A stretch of DNA of 23,231 nucleotides, from positions 1-23,231 of the forward strand of contig JAZDKP010000214.1 of assembly GCA_043802925.1 (NCBI GenBank), written 5' to 3'. A model generated the notes under the pieces. It was given only the letters and a program-made list of their open reading frames with translations, had not been told where the DNA came from and did not search any database. Shown here in pieces: positions 1 through 7,845 of the stretch (positions are counted from its first letter, which is position 1; each line of letters starts with the position of its first letter). This DNA comes from JAZDKP01 sp043802925. Its GTDB lineage: Bacteria; Fibrobacterota; OXYB2-FULL-49-7; JAEUSG01. The translations under genes were made by a program, and so were the position numbers.

Positions 1-279
1 CTCGACAAAAAAATCGAGGTCATCGTGGAACTGGTGGAATGGGATCCCAAGACCAATTACGAGCGCCTGGGGCTTACGGAGAACACCACCGACCTGCTCG
101 GCATCAAGATCGATAAAATCTCCATCCCCATCTTCCCCGGCAAAAACATCACCGTCATATCCGAAGTCATTGCCATGAACATGCTGCTCAAATACAACGG
201 GGTCAACACCGCCCAGGAGTTCAACCAGCGGCTCATCACGACCCTGCAGAACAAACGCTCCACCCGGTCGAAGGAATGA
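1..279 (+). CDS. hprK: HPr kinase/phosphorylase, C-terminal part (5' end outside window)
   Basis: The last 92 codons of HPr kinase/phosphorylase, which phosphorylates HPr on Ser46 and reverses the reaction with phosphate. The frame is open from base 1 and ends at the TGA at 277-279. The visible part matches the family's C-terminal end: a W-D segment, then ERLGL, a LLGIKI stretch, the IPIFPGKN segment (family: IPVRPGRN) and a VIAMN helix. The P-loop and HPrK signature lie upstream, outside the window, so catalytic competence cannot be judged. It is followed after 10 bases by an MlaD-like gene and then by ptsH and ptsI, so the enzyme, its substrate HPr and enzyme I sit together. Identification is from family recognition; the start is not visible. 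Confidence 0.88.
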   Translation, partial: LDKKIEVIVELVEWDPKTNYERLGLTENTTDLLGIKIDKISIPIFPGKNITVISEVIAMNMLLKYNGVNTAQEFNQRLITTLQNKRSTRSKE

Positions 280-289
280 GGAGAAAACC

Positions 290-1195
290 ATGAAGGCCAA
301 GCATACCGATTTCATTGTGGGGTTTGTGATCACCCTCTCGATCGCCATCCTCATTTTCGGTATCATCTACCTGAAGGAATACAACATCGGACGGGAGCAG
401 AAGACCCTGACCGCGCTCTTTGACGATGTGGGCACGCTCTCCGAGGGCGATCCCGTCAAAATCAACGGCGTCAAAATGGGCAAGGTCGTGACGCGCACGC
501 TCCAGGGCAACCAGGTGCTGGTGACCATGGAAATGGACGCCTCCGCCTTCATTCCCGAAGACTCCCGGATCACCATCCAGAACGTCGGTCTCATGGGCGA
601 GCGCATGATTGGCATCCGGCTGGGCAAATCCAAGGTCCCGCTCGACTTCTCCCGGCCCATGCAGGGCGCCTTTGACAGCGGCATCGCCGAGGCCATGGGA
701 ATGCTGGGGGACGTGTTCAAGGACGCCAAGGAGCTCGTGGTCCTGGTGCGGAAGCTCCTGGACGAGACCGTGGCCAACGAGGAGTTCCTCCGCACCTTTA
801 AAAACGTGACCGAACGGCTCGACCGCCTCACCGTGACCGTGGACCGCATGGTCACGGGCAACGCGGCCTCGCTCAACACCATCGTGAGCGACGTCAAGTC
901 CACCACCTCCGACCTCAAGGGATTCATGGACCAGAACAAAGGCAAGCTCAACGGCATGGTCGACAACCTCTCCGAGACTTCGGTCAAGGCCAACGACCTC
1001 GTGGGCAAGGCCGACAGCCTCGTGGCCAAAATCGACCGCCTGCTCGGGAAAATCAGCAGCAACGAGAGCGCGGTCGGCCAGCTCCTGAACGACAAGGAAC
1101 TCTACGGCACCATCAAAAGCACCATCACCGAAGCCGATTCCCTGCTCAAGTCCATCAACAAGACGGGAAAACTGAAAGTGAAAATCGGATTCTAA
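290..1195 (+). CDS. MCE/MlaD family lipid-transport protein
   Basis: A 301-residue protein with one N-terminal membrane helix (about residues 9-28, FIVGFVITL onward), then an MCE domain (about 36-115) with the typical 'VGTLSEGDPVKINGVKMGKV' core. A long, polar, probably helical C-terminal region (about 130-290) follows. MlaD-type proteins sit in the inner membrane, face the periplasm, and bind phospholipid as part of an Mla-type ABC system moving lipids between the two membranes. ATG at 290 follows a GAGGAG Shine-Dalgarno (SD) sequence right after the hprK stop. The MlaE permease and MlaF ATPase are not in the window and may lie upstream of hprK or elsewhere. Lying between hprK and ptsH, the gene is probably co-transcribed with them, which implies shared expression rather than shared function. 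Confidence 0.85.
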   Translation: MKAKHTDFIVGFVITLSIAILIFGIIYLKEYNIGREQKTLTALFDDVGTLSEGDPVKINGVKMGKVVTRTLQGNQVLVTMEMDASAFIPEDSRITIQNVGLMGERMIGIRLGKSKVPLDFSRPMQGAFDSGIAEAMGMLGDVFKDAKELVVLVRKLLDETVANEEFLRTFKNVTERLDRLTVTVDRMVTGNAASLNTIVSDVKSTTSDLKGFMDQNKGKLNGMVDNLSETSVKANDLVGKADSLVAKIDRLLGKISSNESAVGQLLNDKELYGTIKSTITEADSLLKSINKTGKLKVKIGF

Positions 1196-1220
1196 CCCAG
1201 GGAGAAAGATTAACGCCGCC

Positions 1221-1499
1221 ATGACTGAACGCGAAATCATCATCCGGAACAAGTACGGCCTCCATGCGCGCCCCTCGGCCGCCTTTGTGCAGGCCGCCAG
1301 CCAGTTCAAGTCCGATATCTACCTCGTGAATGAGGACCGGCTCGCCAACGGCAAGAGCATCATCAGCCTCATGGTCCTGGCCGCCGAATGCGGCGCCCGG
1401 GTCACGCTGCGCATTGACGGCGACGACGAAGCGGAGGCCATGGAAGCGCTCGTCAAGCTCATCAACAACAAATTCAACATCAAGGAAGAAGATCTCTAA
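1221..1499 (+). CDS. ptsH: Phosphocarrier protein HPr
   Basis: A 92-residue HPr, slightly longer than the usual 85-90. The active-site histidine is His15 in GLHARPSA, which takes phosphate from enzyme I. The regulatory serine is Ser46 in NGKSIISLM, the target of HPr kinase, whose gene end is just upstream. Both sites are intact, so the protein can in principle serve PTS transport or HprK-dependent regulation. ATG at 1221 has an AGGGAGAAAG SD sequence about 12 bases upstream. The stop at 1497-1499 is four bases before ptsI, so the two are surely co-transcribed. No EIIA, EIIB or EIIC gene is visible here. Confidence 0.95.
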   Translation: MTEREIIIRNKYGLHARPSAAFVQAASQFKSDIYLVNEDRLANGKSIISLMVLAAECGARVTLRIDGDDEAEAMEALVKLINNKFNIKEEDL

Positions 1500-1503
1500 G
1501 GCG

Positions 1504-3273
1504 ATGGAAACGCTCTCGGGCATCGCCGCCTCCGGCGGCATCGCGATCGGCCGCGTGCAGGTCGTGAGCCAGGAAGAGCACATCATCCGGGAAATCACGC
1601 TCGCGACCCCGGCCGACATCCGGCGCGAGCTCTCGCAGTTTCGCACCGCGCTTACGCGCACCCGGGCCGAACTCACCCGCGTCCACCGCTCACTCTCGCG
1701 CCATCTCGGCACGGACGAGGCGCGCATCCTCGAAAGCCACCTGCGGCTGCTCTCGGACGTGACCATCGTGGGCCGGACCCAGGAGGCCATCCGCCGGGAA
1801 AAGAAGAACGCGGCCTACCTGTTCAAGCGCACCGTGGAGGAGGCCGTCACGGCCCTGCAGGGCATCAAGGACAAGTACCTCCGCGACCGTGTCTATGAAA
1901 TCAAGGACGTGTACCACCGCGTGCTCAACCACCTGCTCGAGGACTTCGCCGAGGGCGCCGACTCCATCGCCCTGGACGACAAAATCGTCCTCGTGGCGCA
2001 CTCCCTGCCGCCCTACGAGTTCATCCACTTCGAGCGCGGCAACATCCTCGGCGTGGTCACCGAAATCGGCGGGTTCACCTCGCACTTTTCCATCATCGCC
2101 CGCGCGCTGGACATCCCGGCCGTGGTGGGCTGCGAAGAGGCGCTCCGCCACGCGGCCACGGGCCGGCGCATCATTGTGGACGGCACCAAGGGACTGGTCA
2201 TCCTCAACCCCGACCGCGAAACCCTCGACCGGTACCAAAAGACCCGCGAGCGCCATCGCGAACAAGAACGCGAGCTCCTGGCGCTGCGCGACCTGCCCGC
2301 GGTCACCATCGACGGCAAACCCGTGGACCTCTCGGCCAACATCGAACTGCCCTCCGAAATCAACGGCGTCCTGAACCACGGCTGCCGGAACATCGGCCTC
2401 TGCCGCACCGAATTCATCTTCATGCTCAAACAGAAGCCGCCCACCGAGGACGAGCAGACCGCCATCTACGCCGACTACCTCCAGAAAATGAAGCCGGGCT
2501 ATGTCATCATCCGCACCCTCGACATCGGCAACGACAAGCGGACCGGCTTCATGGCGTCCGACGACTCCGAGGCCAACCCGGCCATGGGTTTTCGCGCCAT
2601 CCGCATGTGCCTCGAGGAAAAGGAGCTCTTCCGGACGCAGCTCCGCGCCATCCTGCGCGCCTCGATCCACGGCCACCTCAAGCTCATGTTTCCCATGATC
2701 ACCTCCCTCGAGGAGCTGCGCCGCGTCCTGCACTTTTACCGCTCCGTGCGGACCGAACTCGCCGTGGAACGGGTCCCGGTCAGCCCGCACATCGAAATAG
2801 GCATCATGATCGAGGTCCCGGCCGCGGCGCTCACGGCCGGAGTCCTGGCCCGGGAGGTCGACTTCTTTTCCATCGGCACCAACGACCTTTCGCAGTTCGT
2901 GCTGGCCGCGGATCGCGGCAACAAACGGCTGGCGCGCCTCTTTGACCCCTTGCACCCGGCCATTCTGCGGTTGCTGCAGGAGACGGTGGACGCGGCGCAC
3001 AAAAACAACATCTGGGTCGGCGTCTGCGGTGAAATGGCCGGCGACCCGCTCTCCGCGCTCCTGCTGCTCGGCATGGGCGTGGATGAGCTCTCCATGAACG
3101 CGGCCTCGGTGCTCGAAATCAAGCGGATCGTCCGCGCCATCACCTACGACGACATGCACGACATCGTGGCCCGCGCCCTCCAGCTTGAAACCTCACGCCA
3201 GATTAGATTATTTTTACAGCGTGAATTCAAGCGCAAGTTCAGCCTGAAGCACAAAATTAATTTCCTTTTCTAA
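1504..3273 (+). CDS. ptsI: PTS enzyme I (phosphoenolpyruvate-protein phosphotransferase)
   Basis: A 589-residue enzyme I (E. coli about 575), which moves phosphate from PEP to HPr in the cytoplasm. The N-terminal HPr-binding helical domain is followed by the swivelling domain with the phosphorylated histidine, His194, in GGFTSHFSIIARAL. The C-terminal PEP-binding barrel carries GLCRTEFIF, the IEIGIMIEVPAAA segment, SIGTNDLSQF and the catalytic cysteine Cys508 in GVCGEMAGD. A longer open frame begins at 1330 inside ptsH, but its first 58 residues are a low-complexity shadow of HPr. ATG at 1504, giving the family N-terminus LSGIAASGGIAIG, is therefore the start. It follows ptsH by four bases. 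All key catalytic motifs are present. Confidence 0.95.
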   Translation: METLSGIAASGGIAIGRVQVVSQEEHIIREITLATPADIRRELSQFRTALTRTRAELTRVHRSLSRHLGTDEARILESHLRLLSDVTIVGRTQEAIRREKKNAAYLFKRTVEEAVTALQGIKDKYLRDRVYEIKDVYHRVLNHLLEDFAEGADSIALDDKIVLVAHSLPPYEFIHFERGNILGVVTEIGGFTSHFSIIARALDIPAVVGCEEALRHAATGRRIIVDGTKGLVILNPDRETLDRYQKTRERHREQERELLALRDLPAVTIDGKPVDLSANIELPSEINGVLNHGCRNIGLCRTEFIFMLKQKPPTEDEQTAIYADYLQKMKPGYVIIRTLDIGNDKRTGFMASDDSEANPAMGFRAIRMCLEEKELFRTQLRAILRASIHGHLKLMFPMITSLEELRRVLHFYRSVRTELAVERVPVSPHIEIGIMIEVPAAALTAGVLAREVDFFSIGTNDLSQFVLAADRGNKRLARLFDPLHPAILRLLQETVDAAHKNNIWVGVCGEMAGDPLSALLLLGMGVDELSMNAASVLEIKRIVRAITYDDMHDIVARALQLETSRQIRLFLQREFKRKFSLKHKINFLF

Positions 3274-3284
3274 ACGACGTTTAC

Positions 3285-4589
3285 ATGGAAGCAAAACCGG
3301 TCCGCATTGGCGTGGTGGGCTATGGCACGGTCGGCGGCGGCACGGTTCGCCTGCTCCTTTCGGAGCGGGACCGGATCCGGGCCGCGACGGGCGTGGACCT
3401 GCAACTCGTCCGGGTCGCGGACACGCTCAAGGACCCGCACCCCGATATCGCGCTGCCCCCCGGCGCCCTCGTGCACGATTTCCGCGCCGTGATTGACGAC
3501 CCCGCCGTCGACATCGTGATCGAACTGGTGGGCGGCACGGGCGTGGCGTATCAAGTCATCGCCGGCGCGCTCAAAAACAAAAAACACGTGGTCACGGCCA
3601 ACAAGGCCCTGCTTGCGGAAAAGGGGGCCGAGCTTTTCCCCCTGGCGCGCGAAAACGGATGCGTGCTCGCCTTTGAGGCCGCGGTGTGCGGCGCCATTCC
3701 GGTCATCCGCGCCATCAAGGAAGGGCTGTCGGGAAGCCGCATCCTCTCGCTCCACGGTATTTTAAACGGCACAGCCAATTTCATCCTCACCAAAATGCGC
3801 TTTGAGAAAAAGGATTTCGCCACGGCGCTCAAGCAGGCCCAGGCCCTCGGGTTCGCAGAGGCCGACCCCACCTTTGACGTGGAGGGCATCGATTCCGCGC
3901 ACAAACTGGCCCTGCTCGCATCGCTGTGCTTTGGCCGCCATTACGACTGGCGTGGCTTCCAGGTGTGCGGCATCACCCGCATCACGGACCTCGACATCCA
4001 GTACGCCGCTGAAATGGGCTGCGTCATCAAACTGCTGGCCCTGGCGCGCCTGACGGAAAACGGGCTGCCCTTCATTTCCGTGGCGCCCGCGCTGATACCG
4101 GTCGACTCCATCCTGGCCGAGGTCAACCACGAGTTCAACGGCATCCTCATTGAGACCGAGGCCGCAGGACCCATGCTTTTCACAGGGCGGGGCGCGGGCG
4201 CGCTTCCCACGGGCAGCGCGGTATTAAGCGACCTCGTGCATCTGGCCGCCTATGGTTCGCTCGAACGCGACGCCTTTCGCATGTACCCCGAAGGCCCGGA
4301 CGGCCCCATGGTCGCGGCCGACGATTTTGTCGCTGAACATTACATCCGGCTCTCGGCCGCGGACCGGCCCGGTGTCATGGCAAAGATTTCGGGCGCACTC
4401 GGCGAACACGGGGTCTCCATCGCCATGCTCCTGCAGAAGCAGGCCGCGGAAGACGGCAGCGCGGTCATTGTCATCAAAACGCACCGGATACGGACGCGCA
4501 ACCTCGACGACGCGCTGAAAGTCGTTGACGCACTCGACATCGTGACCGGGCCGTCGCTAAAGATCCGCATTTTAAACCAACTGACGTAA
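3285..4589 (+). CDS. hom: Homoserine dehydrogenase with C-terminal ACT domain
   Basis: A 434-residue monofunctional homoserine dehydrogenase, reducing aspartate semialdehyde to homoserine with NAD(P)H for threonine and methionine synthesis. The N-terminal nucleotide-binding fold starts with GVVGYGTVGGGTV (about residues 9-21). The catalytic domain holds the family signature GILNGTANFILTKM and the AEADPTFDVEGIDSAHKL segment. The C-terminal ACT domain (about 350-430, from ADRPGVMAKISGALGEHGVS) probably senses threonine, as in Bacillus-type enzymes; this regulatory role is inferred from the family. ATG at 3285 starts 11 bases after ptsI, with no clear SD sequence. Aspartokinase follows, so the first and third enzymes of the aspartate pathway are adjacent. 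Confidence 0.95.
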   Translation: MEAKPVRIGVVGYGTVGGGTVRLLLSERDRIRAATGVDLQLVRVADTLKDPHPDIALPPGALVHDFRAVIDDPAVDIVIELVGGTGVAYQVIAGALKNKKHVVTANKALLAEKGAELFPLARENGCVLAFEAAVCGAIPVIRAIKEGLSGSRILSLHGILNGTANFILTKMRFEKKDFATALKQAQALGFAEADPTFDVEGIDSAHKLALLASLCFGRHYDWRGFQVCGITRITDLDIQYAAEMGCVIKLLALARLTENGLPFISVAPALIPVDSILAEVNHEFNGILIETEAAGPMLFTGRGAGALPTGSAVLSDLVHLAAYGSLERDAFRMYPEGPDGPMVAADDFVAEHYIRLSAADRPGVMAKISGALGEHGVSIAMLLQKQAAEDGSAVIVIKTHRIRTRNLDDALKVVDALDIVTGPSLKIRILNQLT

Positions 4590-4617
4590 AAAACCTTAAA
4601 ATCCAAGGAGCCTTCCC

Positions 4618-5832
4618 TTGAGAATCATCGCCCAGAAATACGGCGGGTCCTCGGTCGCCACCTCCGATAAAATCAGGAAAATCGCGGAAAAAATAAAAAA
4701 ACGCGTGGACGAGGGATACAAGCTGGTGGTGGTCGTTTCGGCCATGGGCAAGACCACCGACAACCTCATCAAGCTGTCCGAGGAGATCACGGTCAAACCC
4801 TCGGCGCGCGAAATGGACATGCTGCTCGCCACGGGCGAGCAGGTCACCATCGCGCTTCTCTCCATGGCCCTGCATGAGCTCGCCATACCCGCCATCTCGC
4901 TCACGGGCCAGCAGGCCGGCATCGTCACCGACTCCGTGCACCGCAAGGCCAAAATCGTCTCCATCGACACCGAACGCATGCGCAGGGAATTTGAAACGCA
5001 CCACGTGGTCGTGGTGGCCGGGTTCCAGGGCATCAACGAGGAAAACCAAATCGCCACCCTCGGGCGCGGAGGCTCCGACCTGTCAGCCGTGGCGCTCGCG
5101 GCCGCGCTTAAAACCGAATGCTGCGAAATTTACACGGATGTCGACGGCGTGTTCACCACCGACCCGCGCGTGGTGCCCAATGCCCGGCAAATTCCCGTCA
5201 TCTCGTTCGACGAAATGCTCGAACTGGCCAGCAGCGGCGCGGGCGTCATGCAGGCGCGCTCCATCGAATGCGGCAAAAAGTACAACCAGCCCATCTGGGT
5301 CCGCAGCACGTTCAGCGACAATCCGGGAACGCTCATTAAGGAGGAAGACGAAACCATGGAAAAAGTCATCATCCGCGGCATCGCCCTCGATAAGAAGGAA
5401 GCCAAGGTCACCCTCAAGTCCGTGCCCGACCGCCCGGGCATCGCGGCCGAAATCTTCAGCAAAATCTGCGAGCGCAACATCAATGTCGACATGATTGTCC
5501 AGAATTCCTCGTCCAACGGAACCACTGATGTTTCGTTTACCGCGCCCAAGGAGGACCTGCCCGTCATGATGGAGGCCGCGCGGGAGATTTCCCGCGAAAT
5601 CGGCTCCGGCGACGTGGACATCAACCCCAGCATCGCCAAGGTGTCCGTGGTCGGCATCGGCATGCGCAGCCACGCGGGCGTGGCCGCCAAAATGTTCCGG
5701 GTCCTCGCTCAAAATAACGTGAACATCGACATGATCAGCACGTCCGAGATAAAAATCTCGGTCGTGGTGCCCGACAAGGACGCTGAAAAAGCCGTGCGCG
5801 CGCTGCACGACGCGTTCGAGCTGGAAAAATGA
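4618..5832 (+). CDS. lysC: Aspartokinase with tandem ACT domains
   Basis: A 404-residue aspartate kinase, making aspartyl phosphate from aspartate and ATP as the first step to lysine, threonine and methionine. The N-terminal kinase domain shows KYGGSSVAT, the VVVSAMGKTTDN loop, TGEQVTIALLSMAL, LGRGGSDLSAVALAAAL and the TDVDGVFTTDPR motif. Two ACT domains fill about residues 260-404 (SVPDRPGIAAEIF and GIGMRSHAGVAAKMF), the standard layout of feedback-regulated kinases. The start is a TTG at 4618 preceded by AAGGAG. It is preferred because RIIAQKYGGSS is the normal N-terminus and no upstream ATG fits. The gene begins 28 bases after hom and ends just before a strong hairpin. Confidence 0.95.
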   Translation: MRIIAQKYGGSSVATSDKIRKIAEKIKKRVDEGYKLVVVVSAMGKTTDNLIKLSEEITVKPSAREMDMLLATGEQVTIALLSMALHELAIPAISLTGQQAGIVTDSVHRKAKIVSIDTERMRREFETHHVVVVAGFQGINEENQIATLGRGGSDLSAVALAAALKTECCEIYTDVDGVFTTDPRVVPNARQIPVISFDEMLELASSGAGVMQARSIECGKKYNQPIWVRSTFSDNPGTLIKEEDETMEKVIIRGIALDKKEAKVTLKSVPDRPGIAAEIFSKICERNINVDMIVQNSSSNGTTDVSFTAPKEDLPVMMEAAREISREIGSGDVDINPSIAKVSVVGIGMRSHAGVAAKMFRVLAQNNVNIDMISTSEIKISVVVPDKDAEKAVRALHDAFELEK

Positions 5833-5850
5833 CACACCTCACCCCCCTTT

Positions 5851-5882
5851 CCCCCCTCTCCGCGAGGACGCGGAGAGGGGGG
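5851..5882. repeat. Perfect 14-bp palindrome with AGGA tetraloop
   Basis: Left arm 5851-5864 (CCCCCCTCTCCGCG), loop AGGA, right arm 5869-5882, all 14 pairs perfect and nearly all G-C. It lies between lysC and the MtaA-like gene. There is no T-run after it, so it is not a classic rho-independent terminator. Its right arm holds GGAG/GGGG about 10-20 bases before the ATG at 5891 and could hide that gene's ribosome site. The form is also typical of dispersed intergenic palindromic repeats; copy number in the genome would decide. Confidence 0.75.
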
Positions 5883-5890
5883 CGCTTACT

Positions 5891-6916
5891 ATGACACCAC
5901 GTGAACGATTGGATGCTATGTTGGATGGACGGCCTGTCGACCGCCCTCCGTTTTTTCCGGCCCTCTACGACTACAAGGCCGCGCTCGCGGGCGTGCCCCC
6001 ACACCTGTTCGGCCAGGACGAAGCCTCACTCCTCCGCGCCCTCCGTCTCGAGGCCGCCGAACTCCACGCCGAAATCCTCACCTGCACCTACGACATCTAC
6101 AACATCGAGGCCGAGGCGCTCGGCGCCAGCCTCCTGCGCGTCTCCGGACTCGCCACGCCCGAACTCGATGAACCCCTTCTCCACGACCTCGACCAGATCC
6201 ACGACCTACCCGTACTGACCGTGCCCGCAGGCCGCATGGGCATTTTCATCGGCGCGGCGCGCGCACTCGCGGCCGAAACAGGCGAAAGCATCCCTGTGCG
6301 CGGCGGACTTTCGGGCCCCTTTTCCCTGGCGTCAAAAATCTACCCGGACGAACAGCTCCTCGTGGACACGCTCCTGGATCCGGAAAAGGTGGGCCGGCTT
6401 CTTGCCTGGTGCAACAACCTCGTTCAAATGTATGCGTCCGCTTTTCTCGACGCGGGGGCACACGGCATCGCGGTCTTCGATTCCTTCATTGTCCCGCCCA
6501 TGCTCTCCCCTGCCGCGTACGAGGAAATCGTGCTGCCCCACCACCAGCGCCTCTTCGCCTTCCTGAAGGCACAGGGGGCCGTTCACCGGGCGCTCATCGC
6601 GGGCGGTAATACCGTTCCCCTTTTGCCCGCACTCCTCAAGAGCGGCGCCAACCAGCTCCTTCTCGACGACACCGTGCCGCCCGAACAGGCCTCGGACATC
6701 CTGGCGCAGTACCCGGGCATGCTCTTCCGTTATAACCTCCGCCCCACACTCCTTTGCAACGGGTCGGTCGATGACGTTAAAAAGGAAACGGAAAAGGTCC
6801 TGACGCTTATGCAGGGCCGGAAAAACTTTATCCTGGGCACCGGTATTCTGCCCGCCCAGAACCCGCGCGCCAACATCCTGGCCGTGCGCGAAGCACTCCT
6901 CGCGTTTTACGCGTAA
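5891..6916 (+). CDS. MtaA/HemE-like (uroporphyrinogen decarboxylase family) protein, atypical zinc site
   Basis: A 341-residue protein of the uroporphyrinogen decarboxylase superfamily, closest by eye to the MtaA/CmuA methyltransferase branch, which moves methyl groups from corrinoid proteins to thiols. Supporting features are the N-terminal TPRERLDAMLDGRPVDRPPFFP segment, GLSGPFSLASKIYPD, an SFIVPPMLSP stretch and ILGTGILPAQNPRANI near the C-terminus. In MtaA-type enzymes zinc is held by H-x-C and a later Cys in a G-C-G/P context. Here these read His232-Arg233-Ala234 and Gly316-Thr317-Gly318, so both cysteines are missing. Function is therefore unclear: a different substrate chemistry or a non-zinc role. 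True HemE is less likely because its tetrapyrrole-binding N-terminal motif is not evident. No corrinoid protein gene is adjacent. Confidence 0.72.
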   Translation: MTPRERLDAMLDGRPVDRPPFFPALYDYKAALAGVPPHLFGQDEASLLRALRLEAAELHAEILTCTYDIYNIEAEALGASLLRVSGLATPELDEPLLHDLDQIHDLPVLTVPAGRMGIFIGAARALAAETGESIPVRGGLSGPFSLASKIYPDEQLLVDTLLDPEKVGRLLAWCNNLVQMYASAFLDAGAHGIAVFDSFIVPPMLSPAAYEEIVLPHHQRLFAFLKAQGAVHRALIAGGNTVPLLPALLKSGANQLLLDDTVPPEQASDILAQYPGMLFRYNLRPTLLCNGSVDDVKKETEKVLTLMQGRKNFILGTGILPAQNPRANILAVREALLAFYA

Positions 6917-6996
6917 GGATTCCGAATAATTATATTTTACAAGGATCCGGAAATACCCATGGAAATAACACTCGAGTTTATGGCGCAAAATGAACA

Positions 6997-7018
6997 ACCC
7001 CGCAGCAAACTACGGGGT
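6997..7018. repeat. Hairpin-forming intergenic repeat, first unit
   Basis: ACCCCGCAG (6997-7005), loop CAAA, CTACGGGGT (7010-7018): nine positions paired except one C-A mismatch. It sits 29 bases before a second hairpin in the gap between the MtaA-like gene and the E1-like gene. No T-run follows. Its form is that of a dispersed palindromic repeat rather than a terminator. Confidence 0.55.
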
Positions 7019-7046
7019 ATCGAAAGGCAAAAAGGCTTTCTCTGTC

Positions 7047-7066
7047 ATTCCCGCGAAAGCGGGAAT
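7047..7066. repeat. ATTCCCGC-GAAA-GCGGGAAT palindromic repeat
   Basis: A perfect 8-bp stem with a GAAA tetraloop, embedded in GTCATTCCCGCGAAAGCGGG followed by AATCCA. The sequence resembles the widespread ATTCCC-n-GGGAAT class of intergenic repeats (for example neisserial dRS3), which are often multicopy and can be targets for mobile elements. It lies 26 bases before the E1-like gene start and closes the GC-rich core block. Confidence 0.65.
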
Positions 7067-7092
7067 CCACCACTCGACGGCAGCGGTCTCCC

Positions 7093-7845
7093 ATGAATCC
7101 TGACTTGACCGCGGAACAGCGGAAACGCTATACCCGCCAGATTTTGCTCGATGACATCGGCGAAAAGGGCCAGGAAAAAATCCTGGACGCAAGGGTGCTT
7201 GTCATCGGCCTGGGCGGATTGGGTTCGCCGGTGTCGCTCTATTTGGCGGCCGCCGGTGTCGGCACGCTGGGCATCGCGGACGGCGACAAGGTGGATATCA
7301 CCAATTTGCAGCGGCAAATCATCCATTTCAACCAGGACCTGAATGTCCAGAAGGTGGCTTCGGCGAAGGTCAAGCTGCAGGCCATCAACCCGGCGCTGCG
7401 CGTGAAGGAATACCCGGTCTTTCTGGACCGCGCAACCCTCACGCAGCTGGCCGGTGAATTTGACGTCGTGGTTGACGCCACCGACCATTTAGACGCCAAG
7501 CTCTTCATCAACGAATCCTGCGTGAAGGCCGGAAAGCCCCTCATCCACGGCGGCATCTACCAGTACAGCGGGGAACTGATGACCATTCTTCCGGGCCAGA
7601 CCGCCTGTTACGCCTGCGCCTACCGCAACCTCCGGCCCGACGCCCTGCCGTCACCGGCGCCCGTTGCCGGGCCGCTCGGGCCCGTGGCCGGCGCCGTGGG
7701 TTCGCTTCAGGCCGTGGAATGCCTGAAAATCATTGCCGGCGTTGGGGAATTGGTGACAGACCAAATGCTCCTGATCGACACCCGCAGCATGGAATTCCGA
7801 AAAATGAAAGTCAGCAGGAAGCGCGATTGCCCGGTGTGCGGATAG
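7093..7845 (+). CDS. E1-like ThiF/MoeB/HesA family adenylyltransferase (canonical ATP site)
   Basis: A 250-residue E1-like protein. MoeB/ThiF enzymes adenylate the C-terminal Gly-Gly of a small sulfur carrier (MoaD or ThiS). The ATP site looks complete: GLGGLG at residues 39-44, Asp63-Gly-Asp65, Asn71/Arg74 in TNLQRQ, and Asp131 in VDATDH. Zinc cysteines are present as C172-x2-C175 and C246-x2-C249. The cysteine usually found before the GxxGPxxG helix (Cys184 in ThiF) is absent; the segment reads LPSPAPVAGPLGPVAG. A MoeB-like activation role without covalent sulfur transfer fits better than ThiF. ATG at 7093 has no clear SD sequence. The last 35 bases overlap the convergent modC gene tail to tail. 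The only carrier in view is the MoaD at 13390. Confidence 0.85.
   Translation: MNPDLTAEQRKRYTRQILLDDIGEKGQEKILDARVLVIGLGGLGSPVSLYLAAAGVGTLGIADGDKVDITNLQRQIIHFNQDLNVQKVASAKVKLQAINPALRVKEYPVFLDRATLTQLAGEFDVVVDATDHLDAKLFINESCVKAGKPLIHGGIYQYSGELMTILPGQTACYACAYRNLRPDALPSPAPVAGPLGPVAGAVGSLQAVECLKIIAGVGELVTDQMLLIDTRSMEFRKMKVSRKRDCPVCG

Noticed and set aside
236..1309. 357-residue open frame on the - strand opposite the MlaD gene
   Set aside because: Antisense to a clear MlaD protein; no recognisable domain and it overlaps both flanking genes.
1690..3159. 489-residue open frame on the - strand opposite ptsI
   Set aside because: It is fully antisense to a convincing enzyme I, is His/Val/Gly-rich low-complexity sequence and has no family motif; long antisense frames are expected in GC-rich genes.
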